Assembly (NCBI GenBank): GCA_011634665.1
Contig: WAEK01000015.1
Location: 914,501 to 978,500, forward strand
Direction: 5' to 3'
Length of the DNA: 64,000 bases
Origin: Mortierella sp. BCC40632
Lineage: Eukaryota; Mortierellomycota; Mortierellomycetes; Mortierellales; Mortierellaceae
Shown: positions 1 through 12,493 of the stretch, piece after piece
Position numbering within the stretch: the first letter of the stretch is position 1
Layout: every line of letters begins with the position of its first letter
Position numbers and translations under genes: made by a program
The notes under the pieces: model-generated
Told to the model about the DNA's origin: nothing
Seen by the model: only the letters and a program-made list of their open reading frames with translations
Databases searched by the model: none

Positions 1-1166
1 AGAGTGAGAGAGTGTTGAGAAAGAAAGAAGATAAAGGGAGACAGAGACGGGCCGCGGGCCGCGGAGTGGTTTAATCGCATGTGCCACATGTTGCATTGCT
101 CGCCTTGGTCGGGCCCCACATAGATCCTTCTTCCTTCTGAGCGGCCATTTCACTCCACTCCCATTGTCCACTCCCTTGCCCCCTGGTCTCTCTTTCTCTT
201 GTCTTTGCTCTCTCCCCCACTCATCTCCACTTTCCCCTTCTTTGCCCTGTCAGACACAACAGCGGGGTACGCTCTTCCAATGCTACTTCTGGACATGGAA
301 ATGATTCCGGTCCGTGGCCTCATGGTCCGATGCGGTCTCTGGACCCAAGCCCTATTCTATTTCCATCCGGACAGGAACAGGGCCTTCAATTTTGTCTGCT
401 CAGGTCTCTCTCTTTCATTGACTCTGTTCAGCTCTCGCCTTTTTCGCGACGATCGACCCTTGCCTAACAAAGCCCAGCTGTTCTCAAACAAGGCAAAGGA
501 CACATGCCTTGCGCATGTCCACTAACCCAACAACGTACCTACTTTTGTTCTTTTACTCTTATGAAGGGGAGAGAAAGAGAGATAGATAGATAGAGAGAGG
601 TAGAGAGAGGTAGAGAGAGGGAAATGGGCCACTTGGGCTCCTCTCTTTGGTTTCCATGTTCTGGCTATTGACCCATTTCCCGACGACGTCTCCGTCTCTT
701 GAATACCGCAAGTCAACCCATTTCACCGTCGTTCCACAACATTAACACAAGTGCATAAACCGGTGTTTTTCCCTAGTTCCCAAGTACAGCTAAACACAGG
801 GGATCGTCCTCGACTCAGCACGCATTCTCTTTTCTTTTGACGTGGTTGAACCACCTCCTCCAGGGAGAACCATGCGGGTAACCTGTGTGCATTGTGTAGC
901 ACTCGTCCTCCTCTCTTTCTCCCTCGTAAGCCCTCAAATGCATCCCGCCTAGACACGCTCTCCTCTCCCTTTTGGCCCAACATCTTCCCCCTTCCCTTCC
1001 TCCCCTTTCTGTCCATTCAACAGCGTGCTTCCGCATGTCACTCGCGCGCGCGCTCTCGCTCTCTCTTCTGGTAAGGTACATTTTCCCATTTCTTACCAGC
1101 AGACGGGATCTAATCTTTTTGGTCCGCTACTCTCAGTTGTTTAAAGGACCCGCTCTCTCTCTAGTT

Positions 1167-1206
<40 letters not shown>

Positions 1207-2013
1207 ATCATCCCACCCTGTAGCCACAACGTACTTCTCTCAGAACCAAAGCAAGTAGCCAGTCGCGAGCCTTGAACCATGTGTTGTTGGACATGCATGT
1301 CAAGGTTCCGTAGAGAAAGAGGACTGTTCTGTTCTGTTACGAAATGTCTCGGGAAACTCTTTCGGTGCTTGCTGAGCGGGCCTATTGGTAACCCGGAAGT
1401 CTATTTTAACTGGCCTTTTAGCTCTTTCAATCTTTCTTTCTCCTCTCTTCTCTCTCTCTCTATTCTCCAGACACTCTTTCCCATCTACGCTTATTTTGAC
1501 TACTTATCCAGCGCCATCACCATCCCTCTCCAATTGCCAACATGGATGCACGCGTGAATGTGTGTGTGTGTGTGTGTGTATGTGTATCTGTATGTCTTGT
1601 GTATGCGAATGACGAAGAAGGATTGGTTCTGGAGGAAGCCAAAGTGGACAGGAGATGCATGATCAAAAAAAAAAAAAAAAAAAAAAAACGCGTACCTGCT
1701 CTGCTTCCCAACAGGGTTGCGTGCCGTCCCCCTACCAGCCACGCCTATCTTCCCCAAAATCTCTCTCCTCTTCCTCCGCCCCTCGGGCCCAGCCAATTTG
1801 CCCAGCGGCTTTTTCTTTTTCTTTTTTGCTTGTCAAAGAGGAAAGAGGTCATTGTTTAGGTGGCAAAGAGAGGGAAAGTGTTATGTGTGTATGACGACAA
1901 TGAACAAACGGGTCCTTTTTTTTTCTTCGATCGGACCTAATTTTCTGGACGCATGAATGAACGTGATTATGAATACCTCCACCAGCGCACACAAAGCCAA
2001 GCCAAGCCAAAGG

Positions 2014-2047
<34 letters not shown>

Positions 2048-3757
2048 CAATTTGTTGGCTGGAGCGCGACTTACGTGATAGGTTCTGTCTTGAATTCATC
2101 CACGTTCCTGAACTTTCGTAGGCCAAAAAAAAAGAAGACGAGGTCACGGCGAAGCTCGAAAAAATATTTATAAAAAAAAAAAAAAAAAAAAACTCCACGA
2201 CAAAAACATACACAAACGACGTCAGTGCGCCCCTCCCCTCCCCCCGGTCAGAGTCCTGTTACTGGACCCAGGAGTTACGTCCTCAGGTCCTTTTTCTTTC
2301 TCTCCTCCCTCCCTTGATTCTGGAGGGAAAGAGAAAGGAGGGAGGAAGAGACAAGCATATTTTCACAAACATGCCTCTTTGACACTTCGCATGTTAGGTC
2401 CGACCCTACTGGGACAGCCTTTTTATGCTTGAGGCATGGACAAAAATGCTTGCTGGGAGACTCTAAACAGCCAATAATGACTCGATCCCAAAAAGACAGG
2501 GCATGCACACACAGAAAGAGAGAAAACCACTCCGTCGTGAAAGTAAGACGATCACATCGACAAGACGGCAAGTCGAGTCGGAGTAGGTCCAGAACTTGTT
2601 CTCAGAGATGACAGGAGAGGGTGTGTCTCCTTCCCTTCCTTCCTTCCTCTTCCAGCGGACAGCTGGTCTACCAGAGGTCGGTACCGACTTTCTCCCAGCT
2701 GGAGCCCATCCAATGGTCCGACAATAATGGCCAAAAGCGGGTTCAACAGCGCCCGATCAGGCTGCAACCCTCTGCTGGGAAACCATCATCGTTGACTGGC
2801 TGGCTGTCAAAGTGCAAAAAAAAAAAAAAAAAAAAGGTTGAGGAGCATTCTTTGTTCCTGGCTCAGCTTATCCGTACGAAGCAGAAGAGAGAGAAAAGAG
2901 GGTAGAGGGTACATTCATGCACGTATTTTCATCTCTCTCTCTTTATCCACCACGCCTCATTCAACAACAGGGCTCTCCTCTCTCTCCCCCAAGTTCGGGA
3001 TGATTACGAGAGGGACAATCAGTCCACCGCGCGAGCAGCCTTGCATGCTTGTGCTCACAACCAGCCAGCCAGTTGTTTTCAATTTCTCCGGGGGGGAGGA
3101 AGAGGAGGAGGAGAAGGAGGAGGAACTCATCACTCTCTTCCTCTCTCTCTCTCTCTCTCTCTCTCCCTCTCTCTCCTTCTTCCTTCTTCTCTCTTTCTCT
3201 CTTTCTCGAGCGGCCTCTGATCTTTCGCTCTTGTCTCCACGCTCATTTTGAAATGTTCCTGAGGGGCAAAGGGTAAAATGAAAGAGAAGGGAAGAAGGGG
3301 GGGACAGAGGAAAAGAGTGAGAGAAGCTCAACTGTATTTATAAACTGGTCAAGCTCAACCACCACAGCAATGTGCGCTGCTCTCTCTAGAACATCACGGA
3401 TAGCTCGGCAGGTGTGTTCCAGACTTTTTTTCTTCTTCTTCTTCTTCTCATTCTTTCTTTCTCTATTGTCTAATTGTGTTCTTGAGGCGACGCCGACTCC
3501 ACATCCACAACGGTTCTCTGCGCCCAGAGGGGGAGGGAGACAACAACAAAAGGAGTGCTCTCATCGAGGTGCCTCCTCCCTCCTCCAGCACACAACCATT
3601 GGCTCTTGGCTTCCACCCTCACACCCCTCCTTCATTCTATCAGACCATATCTGCCAGACCTTGCATGCTGCTACCATTCCCGTTGCCTCCATATGTGGAC
3701 GATATTGTTTCGGGCAGATTGGTCAACAAAGAGAGTTTTAGGGAAAGTGTGTGTGAA

Positions 3758-3803
<46 letters not shown>

Positions 3804-4647
3804 AGGATGTGTGTATGAGTGTGTGCATGTCCATATTGATCAGTGATAGTAGAGAAACCGTAATGTTTCGCAATAAGCGCGGATCCACTCGGTCTTCTCC
3901 TCCACTGCGACGAGCGGTCTATCGAACGTCCATGGAGCCATGCAAGACGACAATTGAGCATCCAGAGCGGTTCCGCGTTTAATATTTTATTTTCAAGTCC
4001 ACTGTGCCTTATTGATCGATGGCTAATGTCTCAAGGGAGCCTGTCGCGAGGGGAGAAAAAGATAGAGAGAGAGAGGGATAGAGAGAGAAGGGGCCGGAAC
4101 GTTCTCTTGGTTAACTCACCGATAATGCATGAGCAAGCAAACTAAGCGAATGAATGTTTGAGTGAGAAAAGAGAAAGAATATGGTGCGATTTTTGATATC
4201 TTGGATCCGCAGGCTCGAAAGGGGGTGATTGTAGCCCTGCCTTGATTGCGTTCCATAACTGGTTTGTAATGGGCTGGATCATCGAGGAGCCATCGTGTCC
4301 TCTCTTGCGATATGCATGGAAAGCCATTTAACTCTAATTGAACAAAGGAATGCACCATTGGGCCCTTTGTCTAGATCGACACACGTTTCGATTGTTTGCT
4401 TGTGAAATAAAGAAACAATACTTTTACTGAAAAAGGGCGAGCGCAATTATGCCCATGAGTGGATTCGCAACAAAAGGTCCGATAAGTGTGATATGCATCG
4501 GCGGCCTCATCAAGAAGAAAGGACTATCGGGATGAAGTTGGATGTTGACTGTAGTCAATGCGATGGTGACAATAGCGGCAGAGGCACGAACAGCGTGCGG
4601 ACACGCCCTTGAGGGTCTTGGCAAAGGGGAAGGAGAAGAAGAAAAAG

Positions 4648-4687
<40 letters not shown>

Positions 4688-5593
4688 CGAGAGCGAGGGG
4701 TGGGTGGAGAGTTTTCCCGCGCAGGCGCCAGGCACAATCAACTCGCCCGTTGGAGCCGGCACCACAGAAAAAGAAATAAAGTTTTCAGTCTCTCATACAC
4801 TCTCTTGCATTCAGCATTCACACTTCAAAGACAGCGCCAGTGCCTGTTTGGTCTCTTTTCACTCTCTCACTCTCGTCTCTCACTCCGTCTCGTCTCTCTC
4901 ACACTCTCTCGTCTCTCGTCTCTCTTTTAAAGTCTTCACTCTCCATCATCTCTTTCTCATTCCATCTTGCATCTTTCTCTCTCTTTTCTTTCTTCTCATT
5001 CATTCTCCTGCTCTGCACACGCACCTGCTACCACCATCACCACCACTCCTACCTCCCCTGCCCTCCGATAACTTGGTGCTCCTCTCTTTTCCACTCGCTT
5101 CCGTTCTCTCTTTCTCTCTCTTTTTCTCCCTCTCTCTCCCTCATAGCCCCGCTCGCACGCACCACTGTACTAGACCATTCTGGTCTCAATTCACCTCATC
5201 GTCTCATTCGCCTCTCATTCCCTCACTCTCTCACACTCTCTCACACTCGCTCATCACTCGCCCATCACCCATCGTGTCTCTACTCCTCCCTCACCAAAAC
5301 AAACACAAGAGACCAACAAACAACGCCTTCGCTCTCTCTCTTCCATATACACACACACACACGCACACACACACAAACACGTCTCTCCAAAACTCTTTTG
5401 TTTTGAGCCTCCTCTCGGCCCTTCTGTTCCTCCTCCTCCCCTCTTGCAGCATACACGCCTCCTTACCCCTGTTCGCGAGCCATTTACGTCCCTGTGCCCG
5501 TTGATTACCATTTTCAACCCAGGCTCCAGCTCCTCTTCTTCTTCTACACCTTCCCAGTCCCTTTTCTCCATCTCGCAGACCAAGACACTAATC
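1..5593. other. gene-free low-complexity region
   Basis: I see no convincing gene in this 5.6 kb. It holds short pyrimidine- and purine-rich blocks, (CT)n near 1170-1205 and 3140-3175, (GA)n near 3767-3801 and 4648-4685, A runs near 1666-1688, 2014-2046 and 2175-2191, and small open frames with no family resemblance. From about 4860 to 5590 the + strand is strongly pyrimidine rich and leads into the gene starting at 5594, so the last 700 bp is probably its promoter and 5' leader. Confidence 0.6.
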
Positions 5594-6449
5594 ATGGGTG
5601 GCATCGTTTGGGACGAATGGGCACGTCTGATGTGCCTCAACTCTTCATGGAGTAGGTGGAACAACAACAACAACAAATGCCCTTGTGCCTGTCTGCCTCT
5701 GTCCTGCTTGTTGCTTAGGCTAACATGTTCCACTCACTTGTCTGATGTGCAATTGCAATTAGTTGTTGTTGCAGGAGGGATCCTTGGTTGCTTTCAACCG
5801 ATGCCTGGATTTGATGCGATGAGGTAAACTTTTTTTTCTTTCTTTCTTTTCTTTTCTTTCTCACTCACCACGGAACTAACCTCGGAGGCATGAGTGTGTG
5901 TGTGTGTGTGTGTGACAGATCGAAAGGGATCCTCGCAGTCGGAGTCAAAGAAGGAATGGACCGTTACACGTATGAATCGCACCCCAATTAACGACTGAAA
6001 TGATCAACGATCACTTTGTTCCCCTCCCCCCCCCGAATTTCGAATAGGAAACTGCCAATGCTCTATGATCCTCCTGTACCTGTCCTCCCTGCTATCCTAA
6101 TGTATGTCAAGTCTGTCTCTTTACCTCTCTCCTTCAGGTCATGGTCTTCTCTCTCTCTCTCTCTCTAACCACCAGTTGAAAAACCATTCTATTTGTCTTT
6201 CCTTCCAGTCTGCTAGGAATCTTAATCTTTGTCATCGAGTATCCTCTCGTAGGAAAGGCGTACCTCACTAGCCCCGATTCATTCATGCCCCGTGTGGCCC
6301 TTTACATCCCACTCGTCGTCTTGTCCTTGCTCGAGGGCCAGACCGTCAACGGAGGTGTCTATCTCGCTATTGGCGCCGTGGCCTATATGATGGCCATCCG
6401 TCAAGCCTTTAGGAAGCAACAAACAAGTTCGGGTTCAAGGATGCCATAA
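5594..6449 (+). CDS. DUF7727-like small membrane protein
   Basis: Five exons join in frame: 5594-5651, 5775-5823, 5919-5969, 6048-6101 and 6209-6449, giving about 150 residues. All introns are GT-AG and the phases agree across every junction. The protein begins MGGIVWDEWARL, which matches the W-x-E-W-A-R-L opening I associate with the fungal DUF7727 family. It continues with hydrophobic stretches around the I-E-Y-P-L motif (about residues 68-82) and two more towards the end, so a multi-pass membrane protein is likely. The function of the family is not known to me. The last exon holds more than half of the protein. The start is the first ATG after a long CT-rich leader. Exon 2 and 3 boundaries are less certain because those peptides are not strongly conserved. 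Confidence 0.72.
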
Positions 6450-7279
6450 CATCTAGACACGCAGGCGTGACAGACGTGTGGGAAAGAGTGGGGGAGAAGC
6501 GGAAGGGAAGGGAAGGAGAGAGAGAGAAGGGAGAGTAAGAGAGGGAGCTTTCTCTTTCTCTCTTTCTCTCTTTCTCTTTTGTCTTTCTATTTTCCTTTTC
6601 ATTCCTGTCACCCCTCGACTTATTCTTGAACTCCCTCTTCTCGACCTAACAGAGCGAGAAGAAAAAAAAAGGATATGGATTGAATCCATACCATATTATC
6701 AACACATACCATCGGTGAGCAGGATATTCGTTCCTCTCTCTCTCTCTCTCTCTCCTTCTAACTCTTCGACCTCCTTTGCCACTGTCCCTCGTCCCCAACA
6801 TTCTCCTCAACCCTTGGCGTCCCACCCGTCCAAATAGACTGGCAATATTCTTTTTGTTCCATGACTTTTGGAATAGATGAAGGTGCCCACGAACCTTTAG
6901 ATCAAACAAAAATATTCTTTGTTACCTGTACCATAGCTTTCCATTTTTTTTCTCTCTCTCTCTCTCTCTTTTATCTCCGACCAATAAAACCGACAAATAT
7001 GTTTGCTCGATTATCGTCCTTCTTTTATCTCCTTGACGCTCCGTTTATTAACTCTAGCAAAGAAATAACGTTGCTTGCATCATTCAGCATGAACGGGTTG
7101 AAGGATGCAGGTGTAAAAAAAAAAAGAAAAGAAAAGAAAAAGAAAAAGAGCAAGATCGCAAAATGAAAACTTTGATCCGTCATCTTTAGAGCTCATCATC
7201 CAGTTCATTACATCCTCCTCCGCTCCTGCAGGCGCTCCTGCTCTCAATTAGTAGTACAGTACATCTCTCTTTATCCTCT

Positions 7280-7318
<39 letters not shown>

Positions 7319-7531
7319 GTTCCCAGGAGCGGCGATAGGAAGCAAACACGTCAATAAGTAAAGCGGTGTGCAATTGAAACCTGCTGCTTTCAATCCAAGA
7401 CAGGTTAGTAAATAGTGTTAAATATCATCTTGAGACCTGGCTTTCTCCCTCCCTCCTCTCCTCCAGTCTGGTTCCTCCGGATACTCACGTTCTAGGGAAA
7501 GAGGGAGAGAGAATACACATATGTGGACGAC

Positions 7532-7563
<32 letters not shown>

Positions 7564-7886
7564 GAGAGCACACTTGAAGAATCCCGAATACAATGTCCAA
7601 AGAAGAAGAGGGGAAAAAAAAGTCCATTCTCAACAAACTACCTTTCAAAGGACAATTCGTACTGAATGTACATGCGCGGAGCAAAATCATGGGCTCGTCT
7701 CCTTTTTTTTTTTTTTTTTTTAAACGATGTCGTGTTTCCAGAAGCAAACAAACAAAAAAAGTAAGTCAGGGACATAAGAAAAGTTTACTACTACGTACAA
7801 CGAATTGCTCTAATACAGGAGAGGAGGGAGGGAGGGGGGAAGGAAGGGAGAAAGGCTCCCAGAGAGGAATGCTGACATGAAATGGA
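6450..7886. other. convergent 3' intergenic region
   Basis: This lies between the ends of two convergent genes. It contains 3' flanks, (CT)n tracts near 6551-6580 and 6738-6754, a 35-base T run (7283-7317) and further T runs near 7533-7563 and 7702-7721. No coding signal is seen. Confidence 0.6.
7283..7317. repeat. poly-T run, 35 bases
   Basis: Uninterrupted T homopolymer in the convergent intergenic space. Similar runs occur throughout the window, in introns and between genes. Confidence 0.9.
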
Positions 7887-8716
7887 TCACCTGCATGAGT
7901 GGTCTCCCCTATGACAGGTATACCAGTCCCCTTGGACACATTTTGTATCGAGTTCATAGGGACACGGACAATCCAATGGTCGATCCACGCAAAAGCCAGT
8001 GTTCCTGCAATAGTATCCCTGACACGCTATACGATTACGAAAGAGAGAGAGAGAGAAAGTTATGTTGAGCAACAACAAGATCCAGGATCAGCCCGCACTT
8101 CAAAAAAAAAACAAGTACCAAGGCTCTGAATTTGACTGTCCTTTTTTTTTCTTTTACCTTGAGCAGTCTCCTCAGACGAGGCCTGATCGGATTGGTCAGA
8201 GGTTGGATCCTCCTGTTGGAAAAAGGCTTCAAAGGGCGATCGTCCATGATGACCATGTTCTTCTTGTTCCTTTCGCTTTGTCCTCCGTCGGTCCCGTCCT
8301 TCTTGTTGCTGCTGCTCTTGCCCATAAAAGGGTGAGGACTCTGGAAAGAGTTTAGAAAGAGGAACGCCAAACTGAGCTCCCGTTGCTGTTTGGTGACTAC
8401 CATATCCTGGCTGGTTGGACGAGGATGAAGATGTCCCTGTCAAGGATGACAACTGACCCAATAATGGCTCGAGGATGATGGACTTTAGTGAGGTCATGGT
8501 CAAGAGTAGAATGAATCCCACGATAATGAACAATGTCCGGAGTGAGAGCAGTCCTGAGGATGAAGAAGCATGCTTGCTCTGAGTATCGTTGCTGGATGCG
8601 GGACTGGATTTGACGCGTCCTGATGCAGGCGTGGATGTCTTCAAGTCCCCAGAGTCCATCTTGGGTGACGTTTTTGGCGATTCCTTGTGGGCAGACATGT
8701 TGGATGGCAGGGACAA
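7887..8716 (-). CDS. LCL2-like protein (long chronological lifespan 2)
   Basis: Two exons on the minus strand, 8716-8158 and 8026-7887, join across a GT-AG intron in matching phase to give about 232 residues. The second exon has the cysteine-rich core of the fungal LCL2 family: C-Q-G-Y-Y-C near its start, then V-D-x-P-x-D-C-P-C-P-Y and C-V-Q-G-D near the end. The first exon has a Ser/Thr-rich head of about 58 residues, one hydrophobic segment (about 60-78), and then a charged Gln-rich stretch with F-E-A-F-F before the cysteine core. LCL2 proteins are usually about 120 residues with a signal peptide and are linked to the ER; here the hydrophobic segment lies internally, so a type II membrane anchor or a wrong start is possible. 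A second in-frame ATG lies at 8698. The gene is divergent from the lactone oxidase at 8916. Confidence 0.78.
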
Positions 8717-8915
8717 GAAAACTGAGAGTACATGCGCATATTCCTCCCTTCATCTGGCGCATGGGAGAACGTTGACTGGCCCAAGCCACATTGGTAATGC
8801 TGCGCCTGGGAGCTAAAAAAGGGTCCATTGTTGGGTCTTGCCTTTCACTCGCTCATTCTCACTCTTGCTCTCTTTCTCTCTTTTACTTATCCAACCCGTT
8901 TGCTACTTGTCTTCA
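8717..8915. promoter_or_regulatory. shared divergent promoter region
   Basis: Only 199 bp separate the start codons of the LCL2-like gene (minus strand) and the lactone oxidase gene (plus strand). Any promoter elements for both must lie here or inside the flanking leaders. The side facing the oxidase carries a CT-rich block (about 8840-8886). Confidence 0.55.
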
Positions 8916-10820
8916 ATGGACCAGCCAACTCCTCCAGATATCGAGGGTTCCTTTATTGTCGTACCCAATGACAGCCCAACAGACAGTTCCTCCTCAGCTA
9001 CACTAGCTAGTGTCTCCGCAGCCGCCAATGCCGACACTCCACCGGCCATTGGAACTCTTGAGCCAACGCGTCTCCAGCAGCAGTTGGCTAGTATTTCTAG
9101 CACTACTCGATCTTTTCAGAATTGGGCACGGACGTTTCGGTGTTCGCCAGCACAGTATTTCACGCCTTCTTCAGAAGATGAGATTGTCAAGGTAAAAAGC
9201 AATTCTTTTTCTCTCCTTAAAGGAGCAAAGCTAGTAAAAAAGAGATCTCTCTTCCTTCCCTTTATTACGCCATGTCGTACACTGTTGACGCAAAAGGCAT
9301 GGGGTGGATCTAGTGTAGAATGTCCTCTACTTCCCTCCTCCCAAAGGATATGACTTCCTTCCTTCTTCTCTTATTTTTTTTTTTTTTTTTTTTTTTCAAA
9401 GTAGATCATTCACCTCGCAAGACTCTCCAAAAAGCATGTCAAAGCAATCGGCACAGGCCATTCGCCATCCGATCTCGCCTGCACAGATGGTTTCATGATC
9501 AACACCGACTCGCTCAACCAATTGCTGGACGTGGACCAGGACAAAATGACCATCACTGTTGCCGCGGGAATGAAATTGCATCAGATTCATCAACATTTGG
9601 CAGAACATGGGTTAGCAATGAGTAATTTGGGATCGATTTCGGACCAGAGTATCGCTGGTATCATCTCCACGGCCACCCACGGTACGGGAGCAGAATACTC
9701 GTCTCTCTGTGCGTCGGTAGGTGTATTTTCAATCTGTGTGAGAGAGAGGGAGAAGATAGGAGGGAGGAGCGAAATTCTATCTTTTGGGGAGAGGGGGTGC
9801 GATCGACGCACAGACAAGAACACCCTGCTAGTGATGCGTTTGGTCGAGTTCCAGAGTCTGGTTCATATGCTCAATCCTCTTTTTTTTTTTTTCTTTTAAA
9901 AAAAAGGTGCTTGATCTGACGCTCATCACCGCAACAGGAGCCAAGCTTTATTGTTCCAAAACAGAAAACACGGACCTCTTTGAGGCCGCTGTCTGCTCGC
10001 TCGGTGCCTTGGGAATCATCACTCGGTTGACGCTTCAATGCGAAAAGGCCTTTAGGCTCGAAAACACTCAGGAGCCAGCCAAACTGGAAGACGTCCTCCG
10101 TGATTTGGATTCGATCATTCATTCGGCTGAACATGTTCGCCTCTGGTGGTACCCACACACGGACAATGTTGTTGTCTGGCGAGCCAACAGGACCAAGAAG
10201 GTATAAAAAAAGAATTCTCATGATTGATATTTCTTCTCCTTTGACCAAACCCTCTCTGTTCATGAATGGCAAGTATCCTGATGAGTTAACGCAACGACAA
10301 TACTTTTCTATTTCTCTCCAAAGGATGTCAAACCACCCCCCAAGAGCTGGAGAACCTCTCATTGGTTCAATTATCACTTTTATCAAGGACTTCTCTATAT
10401 TTGCCGGTTCCTACCTAATCTGATCCCAAGTCTGTCCCGGTTTATGTTCTGGGCAACGCAATCCAAACCGATGTACCGCGTTGACGACAGTGTTCGTGTC
10501 TTTAACTTTGACTGCCTCTTTTCACAGTACGTGAACGAGTGGGCCATTCCTTGGTCCAAGACTGCAGATGCTCTCCGGGCCTTGGATCGGTTTATTGAGA
10601 CAGGGGCTGTTGATACAGGAGATGCCAAGAAACCATTGCCATTGCAGCAGCAAGTGCCCCGTGCACTCAAGGTTCACTTCCCTGTTGAGATCCGGTTTGT
10701 TAAGAAGGACAATGTCTGGTTAAGTCCTGCCTATGGCGTGGACTCTTGTTATATTGGGATTATCATGTACAGGTATGTCGTAAGGGTGAAAGCGATCGGT
10801 TTTTTTTTTTTTTTATGCTC

Positions 10821-10851
<31 letters not shown>

Positions 10852-11131
10852 TAACCGATCAACCCGTTGATCATGTGCTTAATCTGCTGATCCAAATAGG
10901 CCTTATGGCAAGCCCGTGCCTTACAAGCGATTCTGGGCAGGCTACGAGCAGATTATGGCGTCGTTTGAAGGCCGCCCTCACTGGGCTAAGGCGCACTCGG
11001 TGCCATACGGGCGTCTGGAGCAATTGTATCCCAGGCTGGACGAATTCAGTAGGATCCGAGAAGAGCTTGATCCTGACGGGATGTTCTTAAATGACTATTT
11101 GCGCAGACATCTTATCCCGGTGCAGCCCTAG
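8916..11131 (+). CDS. ALO1: D-arabinono-1,4-lactone oxidase (FAD)
   Basis: Five exons (8916-9191, 9405-9716, 9907-10200, 10324-10772, 10900-11131) give about 520 residues, close to the 526 of the yeast enzyme. It oxidises D-arabinono-1,4-lactone to D-erythroascorbate, the fungal vitamin C analogue, in the mitochondrial outer membrane in yeast. Visible features: a Ser/Ala-rich head (1-65) not expected in the family; a W-A-R-T-F lead into the FAD domain; G-T-G-H-S-P-S-D at 108-115, whose His111 is the expected covalent FAD site; A-T-H-G-T-G at 182-187; and the C-terminal H-W-A-K at 471-474 typical of aldonolactone oxidases. Splice phases agree throughout. I chose the ATG at 8916 because the in-frame upstream ATG (8838) would translate a CT-rich leader. 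Intron 1 ends in a T run and intron 4 contains adjoining T and A runs. Confidence 0.93.
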
Positions 11132-11414
11132 TCGTCCAATACCCCTGATTTTGCCTTTTCCTCAAAGCTTCACAAATCCCCTCTCCTTTCTCTTCCGTCG
11201 GAATTCCACAACCGGGTATCAAATGGCGGGCGAGCTTTGGTAACAAATAAAATTTTTTGGACTCTTGGCTGTTAGTCCGTTCATTTAGCTGTGGTTGCGA
11301 TCGAAGGAAGGGAAGGGGGGGCTCTAATGAACACAGACACAGACACACAGCCAACAATCAGGGATGGAAAGAGAATGCTAGAGAGAGGAAGAAAGCTAGT
11401 CCTGTTGAAAATGG

Positions 11415-11423
11415 TATAAAAAG
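11415..11423 (+). promoter_or_regulatory. TATA-like element
   Basis: TATAAAAAG lies about 150 bp upstream of the start codon of the alpha/beta hydrolase gene and is followed by a CT-rich block, a plausible core promoter. Confidence 0.45.
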
Positions 11424-11573
11424 TCAGCTGGCAAAAAGGTTCGCACTTTTAGTAGCTTTGGTTCATCTTTTTCTTTTTTTATCGCACTTCCTCTCCTTGC
11501 CCATCCTCACATACCTCCACCCCATCTTCACCACCACTCATACGCCGAGTAAATCCCAAATCATTTTTTCACC

Positions 11574-12424
11574 ATGAACAGCCTGAAATATTGGTAAGTA
11601 GAAAACTCTTTCCTTCTCCTCTTCCAGAGGATTTTTTTTTTTCTTTCTGGAGAGTTGCTCTATTCGCTTTCGGTGATTGACTGGTCAATTTCTTGTCTTT
11701 TACTCATAGGGGTCCCGTCTCGTACTCGCGGTTTACCGTTTACACTCGTGAGTCCCCAGGCCCCCAGAAGTGGTTGCCTTACATAAGAGTAGCACTTGGA
11801 TAGAGTTTTTATTAGTGTCGCTCTCGGCATTCCCTATCGAGCACACATATTCACACGAGTCAACGATGGGGAACCTTCCGCTATCGGTGCTCTCGTATTT
11901 TTTTTTTCTCTCACTCTCTCACTCCTCATATGAAAGTTGCCACGATCCTTCGAGCGACCGGTCGGAAGCTTACGGGAAAACTCCCCAAGGGTCAATCCCT
12001 GTACGAGGCCATCATGGTTGCGATTGTTCGATTGGTACTCGATGGCGAGACCCTTTCTACCAGTCAATCCCGAAAACTTCTCAAGATCACTGTGGACTAT
12101 ACGGCCCTCAATTCTGGATTTTACACACAGGCGTCCAAGAACAAGTGGTCGGTCAAGGTACAGACCAAAGAATGGGAGGGCTACTGGGTTCCGTTTCAAG
12201 ATCAATTGAACTCGAAGGGTCCCAAGGAACAATTGACTTTGGGCTTGTCCGATGTTGGCAAGGCCTGTGACTTTATCATTCTTTACATTCATGGTAAGCA
12301 GACAAGTCCAAGACAAAAAGCCTTCGAAAAGGAATAATGAGAATGTTTTTGGAGGAAAGGGGGGGGACTGGTAACGTAGTCAGGGGAGCTCCTCTCTGTG
12401 ACCCGGCGTCCTGACTCTTCTCTT

Positions 12425-12493
<69 letters not shown>

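Noticed and set aside
4704..5504. 266-codon + frame upstream of the DUF7727-like gene
   Set aside because: Pyrimidine-rich leader translated as Ser/Leu/His; not protein-like.
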